Origin: Tethya wilhelma
Taxonomy: Eukaryota; Porifera; Demospongiae; Tethyida; Tethyidae
Length of the DNA: 64,000 nt
Assembly (NCBI GenBank): GCA_964030475.1
Contig: CAXIPT010000008.1
Coordinates: 2,108,141-2,172,140 of the forward strand
Direction of reading: 5' to 3'
Shown here: positions 11,801-21,184 of the stretch, one piece after another
How positions within the stretch are numbered: the first letter of the stretch is position 1
How the letters are laid out: every line of letters starts with the position of its first letter
The notes under the pieces: generated by a model
Database searches by the model: none
Seen by the model: the letters and a program-made list of their open reading frames with translations, nothing else
What the model was told of the DNA's origin: nothing
Program-made: the position numbers and the translations under genes

Positions 11801-12033
11801 CTCTATCCTTTTCTTTTCTTTGTTTTTTGTTGTTGTTTTTTTCCTTTTCCTTTACTGTTTTTGCCAAATTTTGTTTCACTTATGGTAATTGTTTTACTCC
11901 ATGTTTTAAACCTGTCACTCATATGTTAAGTTATGTCTTGTTGCATGTTCAGTAGGCTTTTGTTTCATCGTACACAGGACTTTATGTAAACCTACTTTTG
12001 TGTAGATACAACTATAGTGTTGAAATAAAAATT

Positions 12034-12060
12034 TACTACTACTACTACTACTACTACTAT
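12034..12060 (+). repeat. (TAC)n tail of the non-LTR element
   Basis: Nine TAC/ACT triplets follow GAAATAAAAATT. The position and composition fit the microsatellite tail used by some LINEs instead of poly(A). Confidence 0.8.
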
Positions 12061-12089
12061 AGAAAGAGTAGTTAGGCTAGCTAGCAAAT

Positions 12090-12465
12090 GAATAATGCAT
12101 GAGTTTAGAAATTAATGGAGAAGGTGCTTTTCGCCTTGTATCTAGTGACTCAAAGAGAAAAAAAACGACCGCAAATTAAAGCAACTGTCCCCAAAGAAAC
12201 CAAGTTTGTTCATTCAAGAATCAGCTTCTAAAAGTTAATAGTCTGAGAAAAGCTGAGCCAAGATAGAACAAGAATAAAAAGATAGAGAATATAGCATATT
12301 TTAGTTTGATACTTTAGCGATGGTTTTAGGCCATGTTTTAGGGCTCATTAGAAAGAGAAAGAGCTAAATAGTACTTTTAGGGCCAAGCGCTCAGTTTTTG
12401 CAGTTATTTGCATGAATATTTGTAATGTGCCATTCTTATGTACCCAGTACTACCATACAGTCTAC
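12090..12465 (-). repeat. Family P copy
   Basis: Reverse-oriented P module 1: it starts near AATGAATAATGCATGAG, passes TAGCGATGGTTTTAGGCCAT and ends near the CCCAGTACTACCATACAG hairpin. Confidence 0.7.
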
Positions 12466-13369
12466 AGGAACGTGGGTGTGTCAATTTTTGCTGCCCTTCA
12501 CGTCACGTAAAATTTTGCACTGAGCTTATTACGTCACGTAGTACTAAATGCTCGCATGCTAAATTATTCATAATTACATCATTGCAAACTACGTTGACTG
12601 ATGACGTCAAAAGGAAGGCACATGGAAGATAATAGGACCTTTTCAGGATTTTGCAACGGTATATCTCCTCCGTAGTTTTACCTGCATGCTTCTCACTTGG
12701 AATACTTGTGGTTCAGGATGGAATGTGCATGCACAGCAAGTCTTGTGAGCTAGAAAGACTTTGCACATGGTTGCCCAAAGAAAGTTCACTGAACATCACT
12801 CAGATAAAATTTATCTCCAGGTAAGACTGGAGTATGGGCACAGGATAAGTTCTGCTAAAAGTACAGTGTTTTACAAGCATTGTGGTGCTTGTCTGATGTC
12901 AATAGCTCGAGGTAAGCGTGTTCAGTAGATCAGTAAAGTACCGCATTTCTAGCGGTTTTGGACTAGTAATTTTAGCTATAATTATAGTTTTAGTTACTGG
13001 AATACTACTACAGTATGTTATACTGCTAGATACAAACTGGTAGAGTATGGATGCCCTGAGTAGTTTTGCACCATGCTGCCCAAAAAATCAAAGTCGTCTG
13101 GTCCATTTTATCGCTACACGGTAGAAATTCAACTTGAAGACAATTTAGACACTGTATTCCTGTTAAAAATTACTTTCTTATAACAAATATAGCTCTAAGA
13201 ACTTTAGCTATGTCTTTTCTGGCTGTTTCTCCTGTGTTGTCTTTACTTCAATGTGCTTGGCTACCATTTTGTTTAACTTCCGGGTGGAAATTAATTAAGG
13301 ATGCGTTCGTGTAAACTGATACTGGGAATAATTTTAAAAAGTATTCACCTCCTAGGAAGAGCAACCAGG

Positions 13370-13574
13370 TACCGTATAGCACAAAATATTGGTGGGAATA
13401 AAATTTGGCGGATTGTCCAAAATTTCATGATTGGTGGATTTTATTTTGGCGTTTGCGCACGCAGCAATACACATATTCCATATGTGCATGCGCAAAAATG
13501 ACGATTTGGCGGATTTAATATTAGCAGTCCTTACCGAAACCGCCAAATCCGCTAAATATTTGTGCTATACGGTA
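13370..13574. repeat. MITE with TA duplication and CCGTATAGCACAAA ends
   Basis: TACCGTATAGCACAAAATAT on the left is mirrored by ATATTTGTGCTATACGGTA on the right. The terminal TA on both sides fits a Tc1/mariner-type TA target duplication. The interior repeats TTTGGCGG-like motifs in both orientations. The rest of 12466-13600 shows no gene. Confidence 0.75.
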
Positions 13575-13604
13575 TTACAAAAATAGTTTCAGGCAACTTG
13601 CATT

Positions 13605-14113
13605 TGAATTTCAAATAACGTACACTTTTTGTGAGTGGAAAGGATCAAATTATCTGAATTCCCCGTAGCTCATGAATTATGCATTAGTGTAGAAATTAAT
13701 GGCGTCCATATGGAGAAGGAGCTTTTTGCCTTGTATCTAGCTGCTCAATGAGAGGCACGAAAAACTGATGACAAAAGCGAATAACCACAAAGAAACCAAG
13801 TTCGTTGGTTTAAGAATCAGCTTCTGAAAGTGAATAATCTCTGAGATATGTTGAGCCAAGATATGAGAAGAAGAAAAGAAGATCGAGAAAATTGGAGTTT
13901 TGACATAATTATTAAATTTAGTTTGTTACTTTAGCAGTGGTTTTAGACCATGTTTTGGGCTCATTAGAAACAGAACAAACTAATTAATAGTAGCTTAAGA
14001 AGCCTTTTAGTGCTAAGCACTCAGTTTTTGCGGAGTTATTCATGTGAATATTTATATTGTGCTAATGGGCCATCTGTGCCATTCCTGTATACCCAGTACT
14101 ACCGTACTGGGAA
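13605..14113 (-). repeat. Family P copy, nearly complete module 1
   Basis: Reverse orientation: from TTTCAAATAACGTACAC through TAGCAGTGGTTTTAG to CCCAGTACTACCGTACTGGG near 14094-14113. Confidence 0.75.
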
Positions 14114-14516
14114 GAACTTTCATTCCCAACCATTATGGTTTCTTGTATGTATAACTTTGTTATTACAGTACTACCAGTGAACTTGAGAAGATGTTGCAGG
14201 ACAAGTATAGATTGATCAAAATTCAACAATAATTTTAAGTTAGTTTTTGTTTATTGATGATTGTGCATATTTTTATGCTGACATGTTACTTGTGAATTTT
14301 TGGTGTTGACAACTTACATTATTAATACTGAAGAGTATGCACATGTAGTTGAATTTTGACGAATACAATAAGTAAGGTAGAGGATATTTCCCAAACAGTA
14401 GTGAATGATCGCTTGGGAATGTTATACAAACCTGTAGCAAAGACAAGCCTAGATTAAGGTCTATAAAATCATAAAATTTTAATGAATTATATATTCTTTG
14501 TCAGCATGACAACCAT

Positions 14517-14830
14517 CTAACAGGCGATGGCAATAGACGTGCAAGAAATGCTCGATATTCTTGTCCATGATAGGTAAATACACCTATACAAATTAACTGA
14601 GAAGTGGTATTCAGTGATTCTAGTACAATGGCAAACTTTGATCCTCAATTTCTGACTTTTCATCTGAGAGGTGTTTGCTGAACATTTGTGATGAGCAAGA
14701 CGCTGGGAATGATTTAATGCCTTCACACAATCTTGGCACAACAAATACGTACTGTGAGAACTATTTCTTGAAGCTGGGAATGATTTAATGCCTTCACACA
14801 ATCTTGGCACAACAAATACGTACTGTGAGA
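14517..14830 (-). pseudogene. Zinc-finger-like remnant, second copy
   Basis: This is the minus-strand counterpart of the frame at 3057-3278, with the same CQDC...HHKC and VCHC clusters. Its 5' part is altered by the 71-bp duplication, which repeats the region encoding the first cluster. I cannot assign a family. Confidence 0.25.
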
Positions 14831-14843
14831 ACTATTTCTTGAA
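14702..14843. repeat. Perfect 71-bp tandem duplication
   Basis: The unit beginning GCTGGGAATGATTTAATGCC occurs twice back to back (14702-14772, 14773-14843) without a mismatch that I can see. The other copy of this repeat (near 3085-3165) has one unit, so the duplication is recent. Confidence 0.9.
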
Positions 14844-15726
14844 CTCTGAACTTTTGTACTGTTGAACGATTTACACACACGAGGTCAATTTTCGTGAGAT
14901 CAACTCCCATTCAATCAACTTCCCACTATAGATCAATTCTAACCAATCAACTCAGATTATGATTAGAAACTCTCTCTTCTATCTGTGTCACAAATTACAA
15001 TGATTAAAAATTAACTGTCTCTTCTATCTGTGTCACCGTATAATGCCATAGTCCTTAGTACATAGGCGCTGGCTGGTTGATGTAACTAAGTCTGGAGCAG
15101 CATGTGCAGAGGCACACTACATAGCTGTATCACTACATAATAATAATTATTATAATAATATTATCTAAAGCGCTTAATTAAGCATGTGCTAGCTGCACCT
15201 GGCTACAACAACGTGGGAAGGAGAAGTTGATCGACTCTATATAGGATGCTTGGAAAGTTACAGAGCTAGATAAAACTCAGTGCAAAAAAACAGGACTTCA
15301 GTGAGAGACAAAAGTTTTGTAACACGTACACTTTAGATCAGCACTATATTTGCAGTTGATTTGAGTTGACTTCAGAAGCAAAATTGATTTGGTTAGAATT
15401 GATCTAGTGAGAAGTTGATTGACAACAATATTGATCTTGTGCAAAGTTGAACTAATACAAGCATGGGAGTTGATCTCGCGAAAATTGATTTCGTGTGCAC
15501 AACCCTGTTGAACTTGATATGTAATGTATGAATATTGAAACTTTTCAGTCTCGTGATACTCTGTTTTTGACTCATGTTCAAGTGTGATAGAAGTTTATTG
15601 AATCCATTTGAATCAGACTTTTGCTCAAGTAAGAGTGTGAAATTTTATTGTAGACAGCTAGAAAATTCGAGTTGAATGTATTACATGGTCCTTTGAGCCG
15701 GATAGTAATTCCTGGCAAACACTTTA

Positions 15727-16435
15727 CTCTGCGCTATTAAGGCCTGGGTCAATTAGCAAAACAACCTAAAATGTCCATAATAAAAAATCATATTGACTAA
15801 ATCTACTACCTTCTTTGCTAAATATTATTACATTCCCTCAAAATATAACCTTTCTATTACATGTTTCCAAATTTTCCAAATTAAATAATTAATATTCATG
15901 AAAATATTGAAGTTTTAACAACATCACTAAAAATATGAATAATTCATTTTCCGGAGAACAACCCCTGTTGCTATGGCAACCAAAACTTGAGAACAGGATC
16001 GTATCATCATAAAGTACAATCTCTCCAAGGGGGATAAAATTTCGTCACACCGTTCAGGAGATATGACCGAGAAGAAGGTTTCGGCTGGTGTGCATTTAAT
16101 AGAAAAAATTGAATATCTTTAATTCAATTATGCATGACGACACCCCCCAACAACATTTTGTTAAGCATCATGTACTGATCAAGTTGATAAAGTTTGGTTG
16201 CCATAGCAACAGGGGTTGTCCTCCACCTAATTAATTATTCATAAATTGCTAATTTATCCGAGCCGAAAAGATCACATGACCTAATTTGCATATCAATTGG
16301 TCAATATTAGTCCAGGCAATTTGAGTTTTCAGTTTCATGGAAAAAGGTTAATTTGTTATGAAGATATTGCAATCTTGAATATTAATTAGGCCAAAGTTAA
16401 GGTAAATGACTGACCCAGGCCTTAACTACACTGAG
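15727..16435. repeat. M1 element, complete
   Basis: The left end CTCTGCGCTATTAAGGCCTG is mirrored by the right end CAGGCCTTAACTACACTGAG. The palindromes GTTGCTATGGCAAC (15967-15980) and GTTGCCATAGCAAC (16197-16210) lie inside. Length is 709 bp with no coding. A TA flanks both ends. Confidence 0.85.
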
Positions 16436-16483
16436 TACGACTAGCTGATTGACTGTTTGTGCAGGTGCCGTGAACCTTGAACC

Positions 16484-17614
16484 TTGAACTTTGAACCTTT
16501 GACGGTCCTGATGGCTGCTGCGCAGTTAGCCAAGAAGAAGAGGATCAGGGCTGGCCACAAGTCTTCAGCCACGAAGACTATGACTAGGGCAGACAGAATT
16601 CTGACCACGGAGACACCCGACATACCCAGCCTGGAGCTCTTGAAAATGACTTTGCAAGAGAAACTTGAGACCCTGAGAACCCTGGACGCTGAAGTTGTGG
16701 AATTGATTGAAGAGGAGGGAGAGGTTGCAGCTGAAATAGAGCAGACTGACTCGTTCAGGGAAAGTATCCATTCTTATCTGCTGAGGATAGAACGAAAGAT
16801 GAAGCCTCCAGTAGATCGAACCCCTTCGACCACACCTCCAGTGACGAGGGATATGCCAACCTCCGCCAAGATGAAGCTACCGAAGTTAACGTTACGATCA
16901 TTCAACGGAGAATTGACACATTGGACCCCATTCTGGGAGTCATTTGATGCTGCTGTGCAAAGTAATGCCGATCTTGAGAAATTCAATTATCTGAACTCTG
17001 TCATTGAGCGTTCAGCCTGAGATGCTATCGCTGGCTTGTCACTTACTGCTATGATGAGGCGATCTCCATTCTAAAGAAACGTTTTGGAGGTAAGCAACAG
17101 ATAATTAACAAACACATGAATGCTATGTTGAGGCTGGAAACTGGCTTCCTGTCAAGATGTGAAGGGACTGCGCCACTTGTATGATTTGGTCAGCACTCAT
17201 GTGCATAGTCTCAAGTCACTTTGAGTAGACTCAGCCACATATGGGTCCCTGCTATGTCCTGTTTTGCTAGCTAGATTGCCTGCAGAGCTACAGCTCATTG
17301 TGAGTCGGAAAGTTACGGAAGCTGACTGGAACCTGGATGAACTGCTTACGGTTTTTGAAGAAGAAATAACTGCCCGAGAGAGACTCACTTCGTCCTGTGT
17401 GAATCCATGTCGTAATGATGGTAAGACCCCTCCTTCTGCAACTACATTAACCACTAGAGCAGCTGAAAGCTGCTGCTATTGCGGTCAAGCACATCTATCG
17501 GTCAACTGCAATGCCGTCAAGGGAGTAGAAGCTAGGAGGCAGGTTTTGATCAAGAATGGCAGGTGTTTTATTGGTCTGAGGAAGGGCCACATCAGCCGTA
17601 ACCGTCTTCAGTGA
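16484..17614 (+). pseudogene. BEL/Pao-type retroelement gag remnant
   Basis: The first frame (16484-17020) has a basic N-terminus, an acidic coiled-coil-like stretch (about residues 50-110) and then LPKLTLRSFNGELTHWTPFW, the DUF1759 core of BEL/Pao gag-like proteins. It stops at about 17020. A second frame (17264-17614) continues the gag region and reaches a zinc knuckle, CCYCGQAHLSVNC. Stops and shifts between them make it non-functional. Protease, reverse transcriptase and integrase are absent: the element is cut off near 17610, where a minus-strand protease-like remnant begins. No LTRs were found beside it. The product would have been a structural particle protein binding RNA. Confidence 0.8.
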
Positions 17615-18002
17615 CTGTTGCTTGCTCTCAAAACACGATTTAAGATGGGGTCTCAATTTTGTCTGGGAATACTCTCTTCTGACTGGATCTACCCCAGCGC
17701 ACACGTCACATGCCATTGCGATTGCATGAAGTCTACAATCGTCAGAGTTACTTTGGCGTTAAATTGAACATTAACAACATTGATTTTTAACTGAGACTTC
17801 ATGAATGTACAGGCTTGTACCACGATAGATCCTTCTTCACTGGGCATTGTATGTGAGGAATCGTACAAGTCAACAGTTCCCTCATTGCTCTTTGACAAGC
17901 AAGCCCAATGGTTTGGGTATACGAAAATAATTTGTACAGATGAATCCGAAACAGAAATCCAGTTGAATTCTTTGAACAAGATAGAGGTATCTTACAAACC
18001 AT
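17600..18002 (-). pseudogene. Ulp1/SENP-like cysteine protease (C48) remnant
   Basis: The minus-strand frames show NHWACLSKS (catalytic His region), GTVDLYDSSH (catalytic Asp region) and, after a frameshift near 17740, DDCRLHAIAMA (catalytic Cys region) and LRPHLKSCFE. The order H-D-C and the spacing fit C48 peptidases, which cleave SUMO-like proteins. Domains of this kind are often carried by DNA transposons. The usual Gly after the catalytic Cys is Arg here. The 5' half is missing. It abuts the BEL/Pao remnant tail-to-tail, so the junction near 17610 is a transposon breakpoint. A host SENP origin is less likely because of the decay. Confidence 0.65.
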
Positions 18003-18010
18003 TTTAGTGA

Positions 18011-18732
18011 GGATACTGTTTCCTCAAAAGTTGTTGAGCAGCCGAGACATTTGTAACGACCAGGGTCTTAGGCCGCAACTGCACTTGCGTTTGGCTTGCT
18101 ACTTTCCATGTTGCTCATAACTCAACTTTAATCCTCTCTGGTCTTACAGTAAAGTACACAGACACAATAAATAATAAGTAGCTTCCTGCCCATATAAATC
18201 AGGGCTATTGAGCATGTGCATACTACACAGCTAAGATAATTGTGTTAATTTTATGCATGCCACTACACATTGTTTACTGATAAACACTTTCCATCCACTA
18301 GTGTATCTTTATCGGCTTTTGATAAAGCTAAGACCGTGAATCAGAGAGTGAAACCATGCTCAAAGAGTCACTTTGCAGTTGGTACTTGGTCACTGCAGTG
18401 TCAGATATGGTAGATCCTATGTGATATGTATGGATGGCATTGGCACAAATTAATACTGTAAAACATTATCTATTACATGGTTTACATCCAAGGAGTCTAC
18501 ACACATTACAAATGCACGTGCAAATGGAAATATAAAATACTTTACCTTTTGATTTTTTGCAACCTTCAGTTTCTTCTTTTGCTCTCGATGGAGTCTTCAT
18601 TTTTCTTTAAGTAGAGCAGCTTCTTGTTTCTGCTTCTCCTTTTCCTCCTTGTTCACTCTTAAGCACACGACCAAATGATTTGCCTCTCTTAGTTGGAATT
18701 TTACTAGGCAGTTTGGGCAACTGTAACAATGA
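18011..18732. other. No gene seen
   Basis: Only short, featureless frames. A Q element follows. Confidence 0.35.
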
Positions 18733-19301
18733 AGGCACCAAGGTGCTTAACCCTTGGCACCCTAGCAATAGAATACATTGTCACACATGACAATCTAGCT
18801 TCCAGTACAGTAACAGTGGAGCCAGCAGAGGATACTAGCTACAATTACTGGCTATCATTTTAACCATGCACTGATGAGGACGGATGCCCTGCCGGACCAG
18901 GAGGCTAGTAGTGGCAGCCTGACTGGCTACACAGAGAATACTTAGTCACTAACAATGATCATAGTTAGAGTGTAAGTTAGTTGCCTCTCAACTCCTTCTG
19001 CCAAGTGAAAACTAGTCCATTCTAAATAACGCACACTAAGAAATGGGCGTGAATAGCAGGTGTGGCCTTGAAGCTTAGCGCTCAGAGAGGCTGAAAAGCC
19101 TCAGATCTCAGGAACTACAAGGTTTTGTTGAATGTTACGTGTAATTTTTTTAGATAATATCGATTATTTCACCTTGGTGTGCCGCTTTTGAAGACTGGGT
19201 ATTCCGTTCTTGAGTTATAGAGTGTAGAAAAAATCTGTCAGACAGACATACAAAACGACTACCGTAACCCTTGCTGCGCATGCGCGCGCCAAGGGTTAAC
19301 T
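18733..19301. repeat. Family Q element
   Basis: TTAACCCTTGGCAC near the left end is mirrored by GCGCCAAGGGTTAA at the right. The last 60 bp (GACTACCGTAACCC and the CAGACAGACA block) match, inverted, the left end of the element at 26153. A GAAGGCACC...GGTGC hairpin lies at the outer left edge in both. There is no coding. Confidence 0.6.
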
Positions 19302-19382
19302 AGCCAAACTTGGATACATACGGGAGGGGTTTGGCAGGGGTTTGTGAAAATGTAGGAGGAAGGGATTTTGATCGCGTGTTGA

Positions 19383-19680
19383 CTATGCAAATGGAAGGGA
19401 AGTCTGATGCACATACGTAGAGTAAGTCAGAGAATTATCATCAGATCCTGTTTCGGAATCGCAAACAAAACGCTTTCTCAGAATGAGTGGACTCGAAGTA
19501 TAAAAAGGTATGTAGTTGATGCTATTCTCACATGAAAGATTCTCTGGTTTAAATTCTTTAAAACCTTCTGGAGCCAATCTGTTAAACGGATACACTCCCG
19601 TTACTTTAAACCAAGCCTTTATATTCTTCATTGGCATTGACATGTCCTATGTCTGAGAAAACAAGGTTGAAAAGTCATTT
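19383..19680 (-). pseudogene. Pogo/Tigger-like transposase C-terminal fragment
   Basis: The minus frame begins MSMPMKNIKAWFKVTGVYPF. The IKAxFxxTGVYPFNR motif is typical of the tail of pogo-like DDE_1 transposases, which lies after the catalytic core. The core itself would be upstream on this strand, but a CAGTG element end (19687) and a P copy replace it. So only the last 90 or so codons remain. The acidic Ser-rich end reads to a normal stop. Confidence 0.7.
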
Positions 19681-19686
19681 CTTGTA

Positions 19687-19768
19687 CAGTGGTGGATCCA
19701 GGGGGGGTTCACAGAGTTCCACGGAACCCCCCTTTCAGCTGAGACCTCGCATTATAATTAACTGTGCA
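19687..19768. repeat. End fragment of a CAGTG element
   Basis: CAGTGGTGGATCCAGGGGGG and the following 60 bp match one end of the full element at 58939-59302, including the AGACCTCGCATTA block. The other end is missing. Confidence 0.8.
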
Positions 19769-19784
19769 CAAACAGAAATCTTCA

Positions 19785-20045
19785 GCTAAATCAGTAATAT
19801 TTGTATTCCAAATAACGCACACTTGTCTAATGGAAAATGATCGTCACGATTTCCAAAGTAGCTAGTGAATTAATAATTAGTACAGAAATGAATGGCTGCC
19901 ATACGGAGAAGTCACTTTTCAAGCGACTCAGCTATCCGATGCAAAAAGCACGTGAAGAGAAAGAAACCAAGTTTATTCATTCACATAGGTGCTAAAAAAT
20001 CCCGGGACATTAAAATTGTGCACACAAAAATGTTGAGCCATGCCC
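19785..20045 (-). repeat. Family P fragment
   Basis: It runs from TATTCCAAATAACGCACACT through the CATACGGAGAAG block to TGTTGAGCCATG, matching part of P module 1 in reverse. The hairpin end is missing. Confidence 0.65.
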
Positions 20046-20405
20046 TCTTTACGTTTTGATATGCCCATTTAATTGCAAAAGTGCAAGGTGTAATTACGAT
20101 CTTAGTGTGGCTAGCGCTTCAGAAAGGGAAGATTATTGTTTTGTTAAAGGGGAGCTGACATGAAAAACTGGAAAAAATTATTTTTTGGTATCTCAAGTGG
20201 TGTACAGTTGGAAATCAAGCTTGTTTTTTTTTATACAGTGGACAATAGCCCCTAGAATTGAGCTAAAAAATCACTAAAAAATGAAATTGAAATGTATTTC
20301 GTTGATAGGCCGGGTTTACTCATGACATCACGGGGGGAACGCACTCAAGTTCTCAGCGCAAAGAACACAGCACAAAGCATAGCTTGTTGTTGTTTTCTAG
20401 CCGCC

Positions 20406-20803
20406 ATGTTGAAGCGCTGCATTGCTGCTGGATGTTCTAACACATATAGCAACAATGTCAGTCTTTTTGAGTTTCCCAAAGATCCTGCCAATGGGTGAAA
20501 CAAGTAGAAAGAACAAGAGCAAATTGGTCAGGTCCAAGTGAACATAGTGTGTTGTGCAGTGACCATTTTGAGGTTACCTGTTTTGAGCCTGACTCAGAGC
20601 TGGCTTCTCAGATGGGCATGCAGAAGAGAAGACTTAAATCTGATGCCGTTCCAACTGTATTCCAGAGGCCCACAGCATCGGCTAGTAGTGCAGGACCAAG
20701 TTCTGAGGCTCTACTTTCTCTAAAGAGATCATCAAGCAGCTCCACCCATGATGGTTCAATGACAAAAAGAGCTGAAGAGAGAGAGATCTCGAGTAAGCCT
20801 TGA
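20406..20803 (+). pseudogene. THAP-domain protein, frameshifted
   Basis: A THAP zinc finger is clear: MLKRCIAAGCSNTYSNNVSL (first two Cys), a FPKDP segment, WVKQVERTRANW, then VLCSDHFEVTCFE (the CxxH pair) and an AVPTVF box. THAP domains bind DNA and are common at the N-terminus of P-element-like and Kolobok-like transposases. The frame breaks at about 20492, where one missing base separates KDPAN from WVKQ. After the finger comes a Ser-rich linker ending at about 20803. No catalytic region follows on this strand; matching pieces lie inverted at 23.3-24.3 kb. An assembly error at the break is possible. Confidence 0.8.
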
Positions 20804-20854
20804 AATGCATATTATTACAAGTATAATAAACTTTTTTTATAAAAATTAGAAGTG

Positions 20855-21115
20855 TAGGAATGGGCAGTGCAGTATAAAGCGAGGCCAGTCTCTGAATTTC
20901 GGCACATGACTATTTCATTTTAATGCCGTCAATTACAAGTTCGAATTCCATCATTCAATCGGCCATTTCGCTCATGAGTCAATGAAAGCAATTACTTGAT
21001 TAACTTAGATAAACTAAGTAACAAGCATCTAGAATGTAGGTACACATTAACGTATGAGAGTTGGGTACAAAAATGAAGTAGTCATGTGCCAAAATTCAGA
21101 GACTGGCCTTGTTTC
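20855..21115. repeat. Short inverted-repeat element
   Basis: GGCCAGTCTCTGAATTTCGG near 20882 is mirrored by TTCAGAGACTGGCC near 21097-21110, with about 200 bp between. Outer sequence GTGTAGGAATGGGCAGT recurs inverted near 6045-6062. After it, CATTGCTTTTTACTGC-type units repeat at 21117-21170. Confidence 0.65.
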
Positions 21116-21184
21116 ATTGCTTTTTACTGCCTTGTTTCATTGTTTCATTGTTTCATTGCTTTTTACTGCACTATCTCAAGTCTA

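Larger units (their letters stand above)
9990..12060 (+). mobile_element. APE-type non-LTR retrotransposon with 2A peptide, decayed
   Basis: Element parts in order: a hydrophobic leader ending in a 2A-like peptide (10096-10140), a PHD-like zinc finger (10149-10310), an APE-like endonuclease (10501-11121), the C-terminal tail of the polyprotein (about 11600-11800), and a 3' end AAATAAAAATT followed by (TAC)n to 12060. The reverse transcriptase core that should lie between endonuclease and tail is deleted; the gap instead holds about 300 bp of unclear sequence and a 52-bp tandem array. Frames shift between domains, so the copy is dead. The simple-repeat tail is typical of L2/CR1-like elements. 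The 5' boundary is approximate. Confidence 0.85.
14143..15437. repeat. Second copy of the 1.4 kb dispersed repeat (inverted)
   Basis: It is the inverted partner of 2241-3692. It differs by a 71-bp internal tandem duplication and small indels. A homologous TAATAATAATTATTATAATA-type tract sits near 15137-15165 here and 2505-2520 there. Confidence 0.75.
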
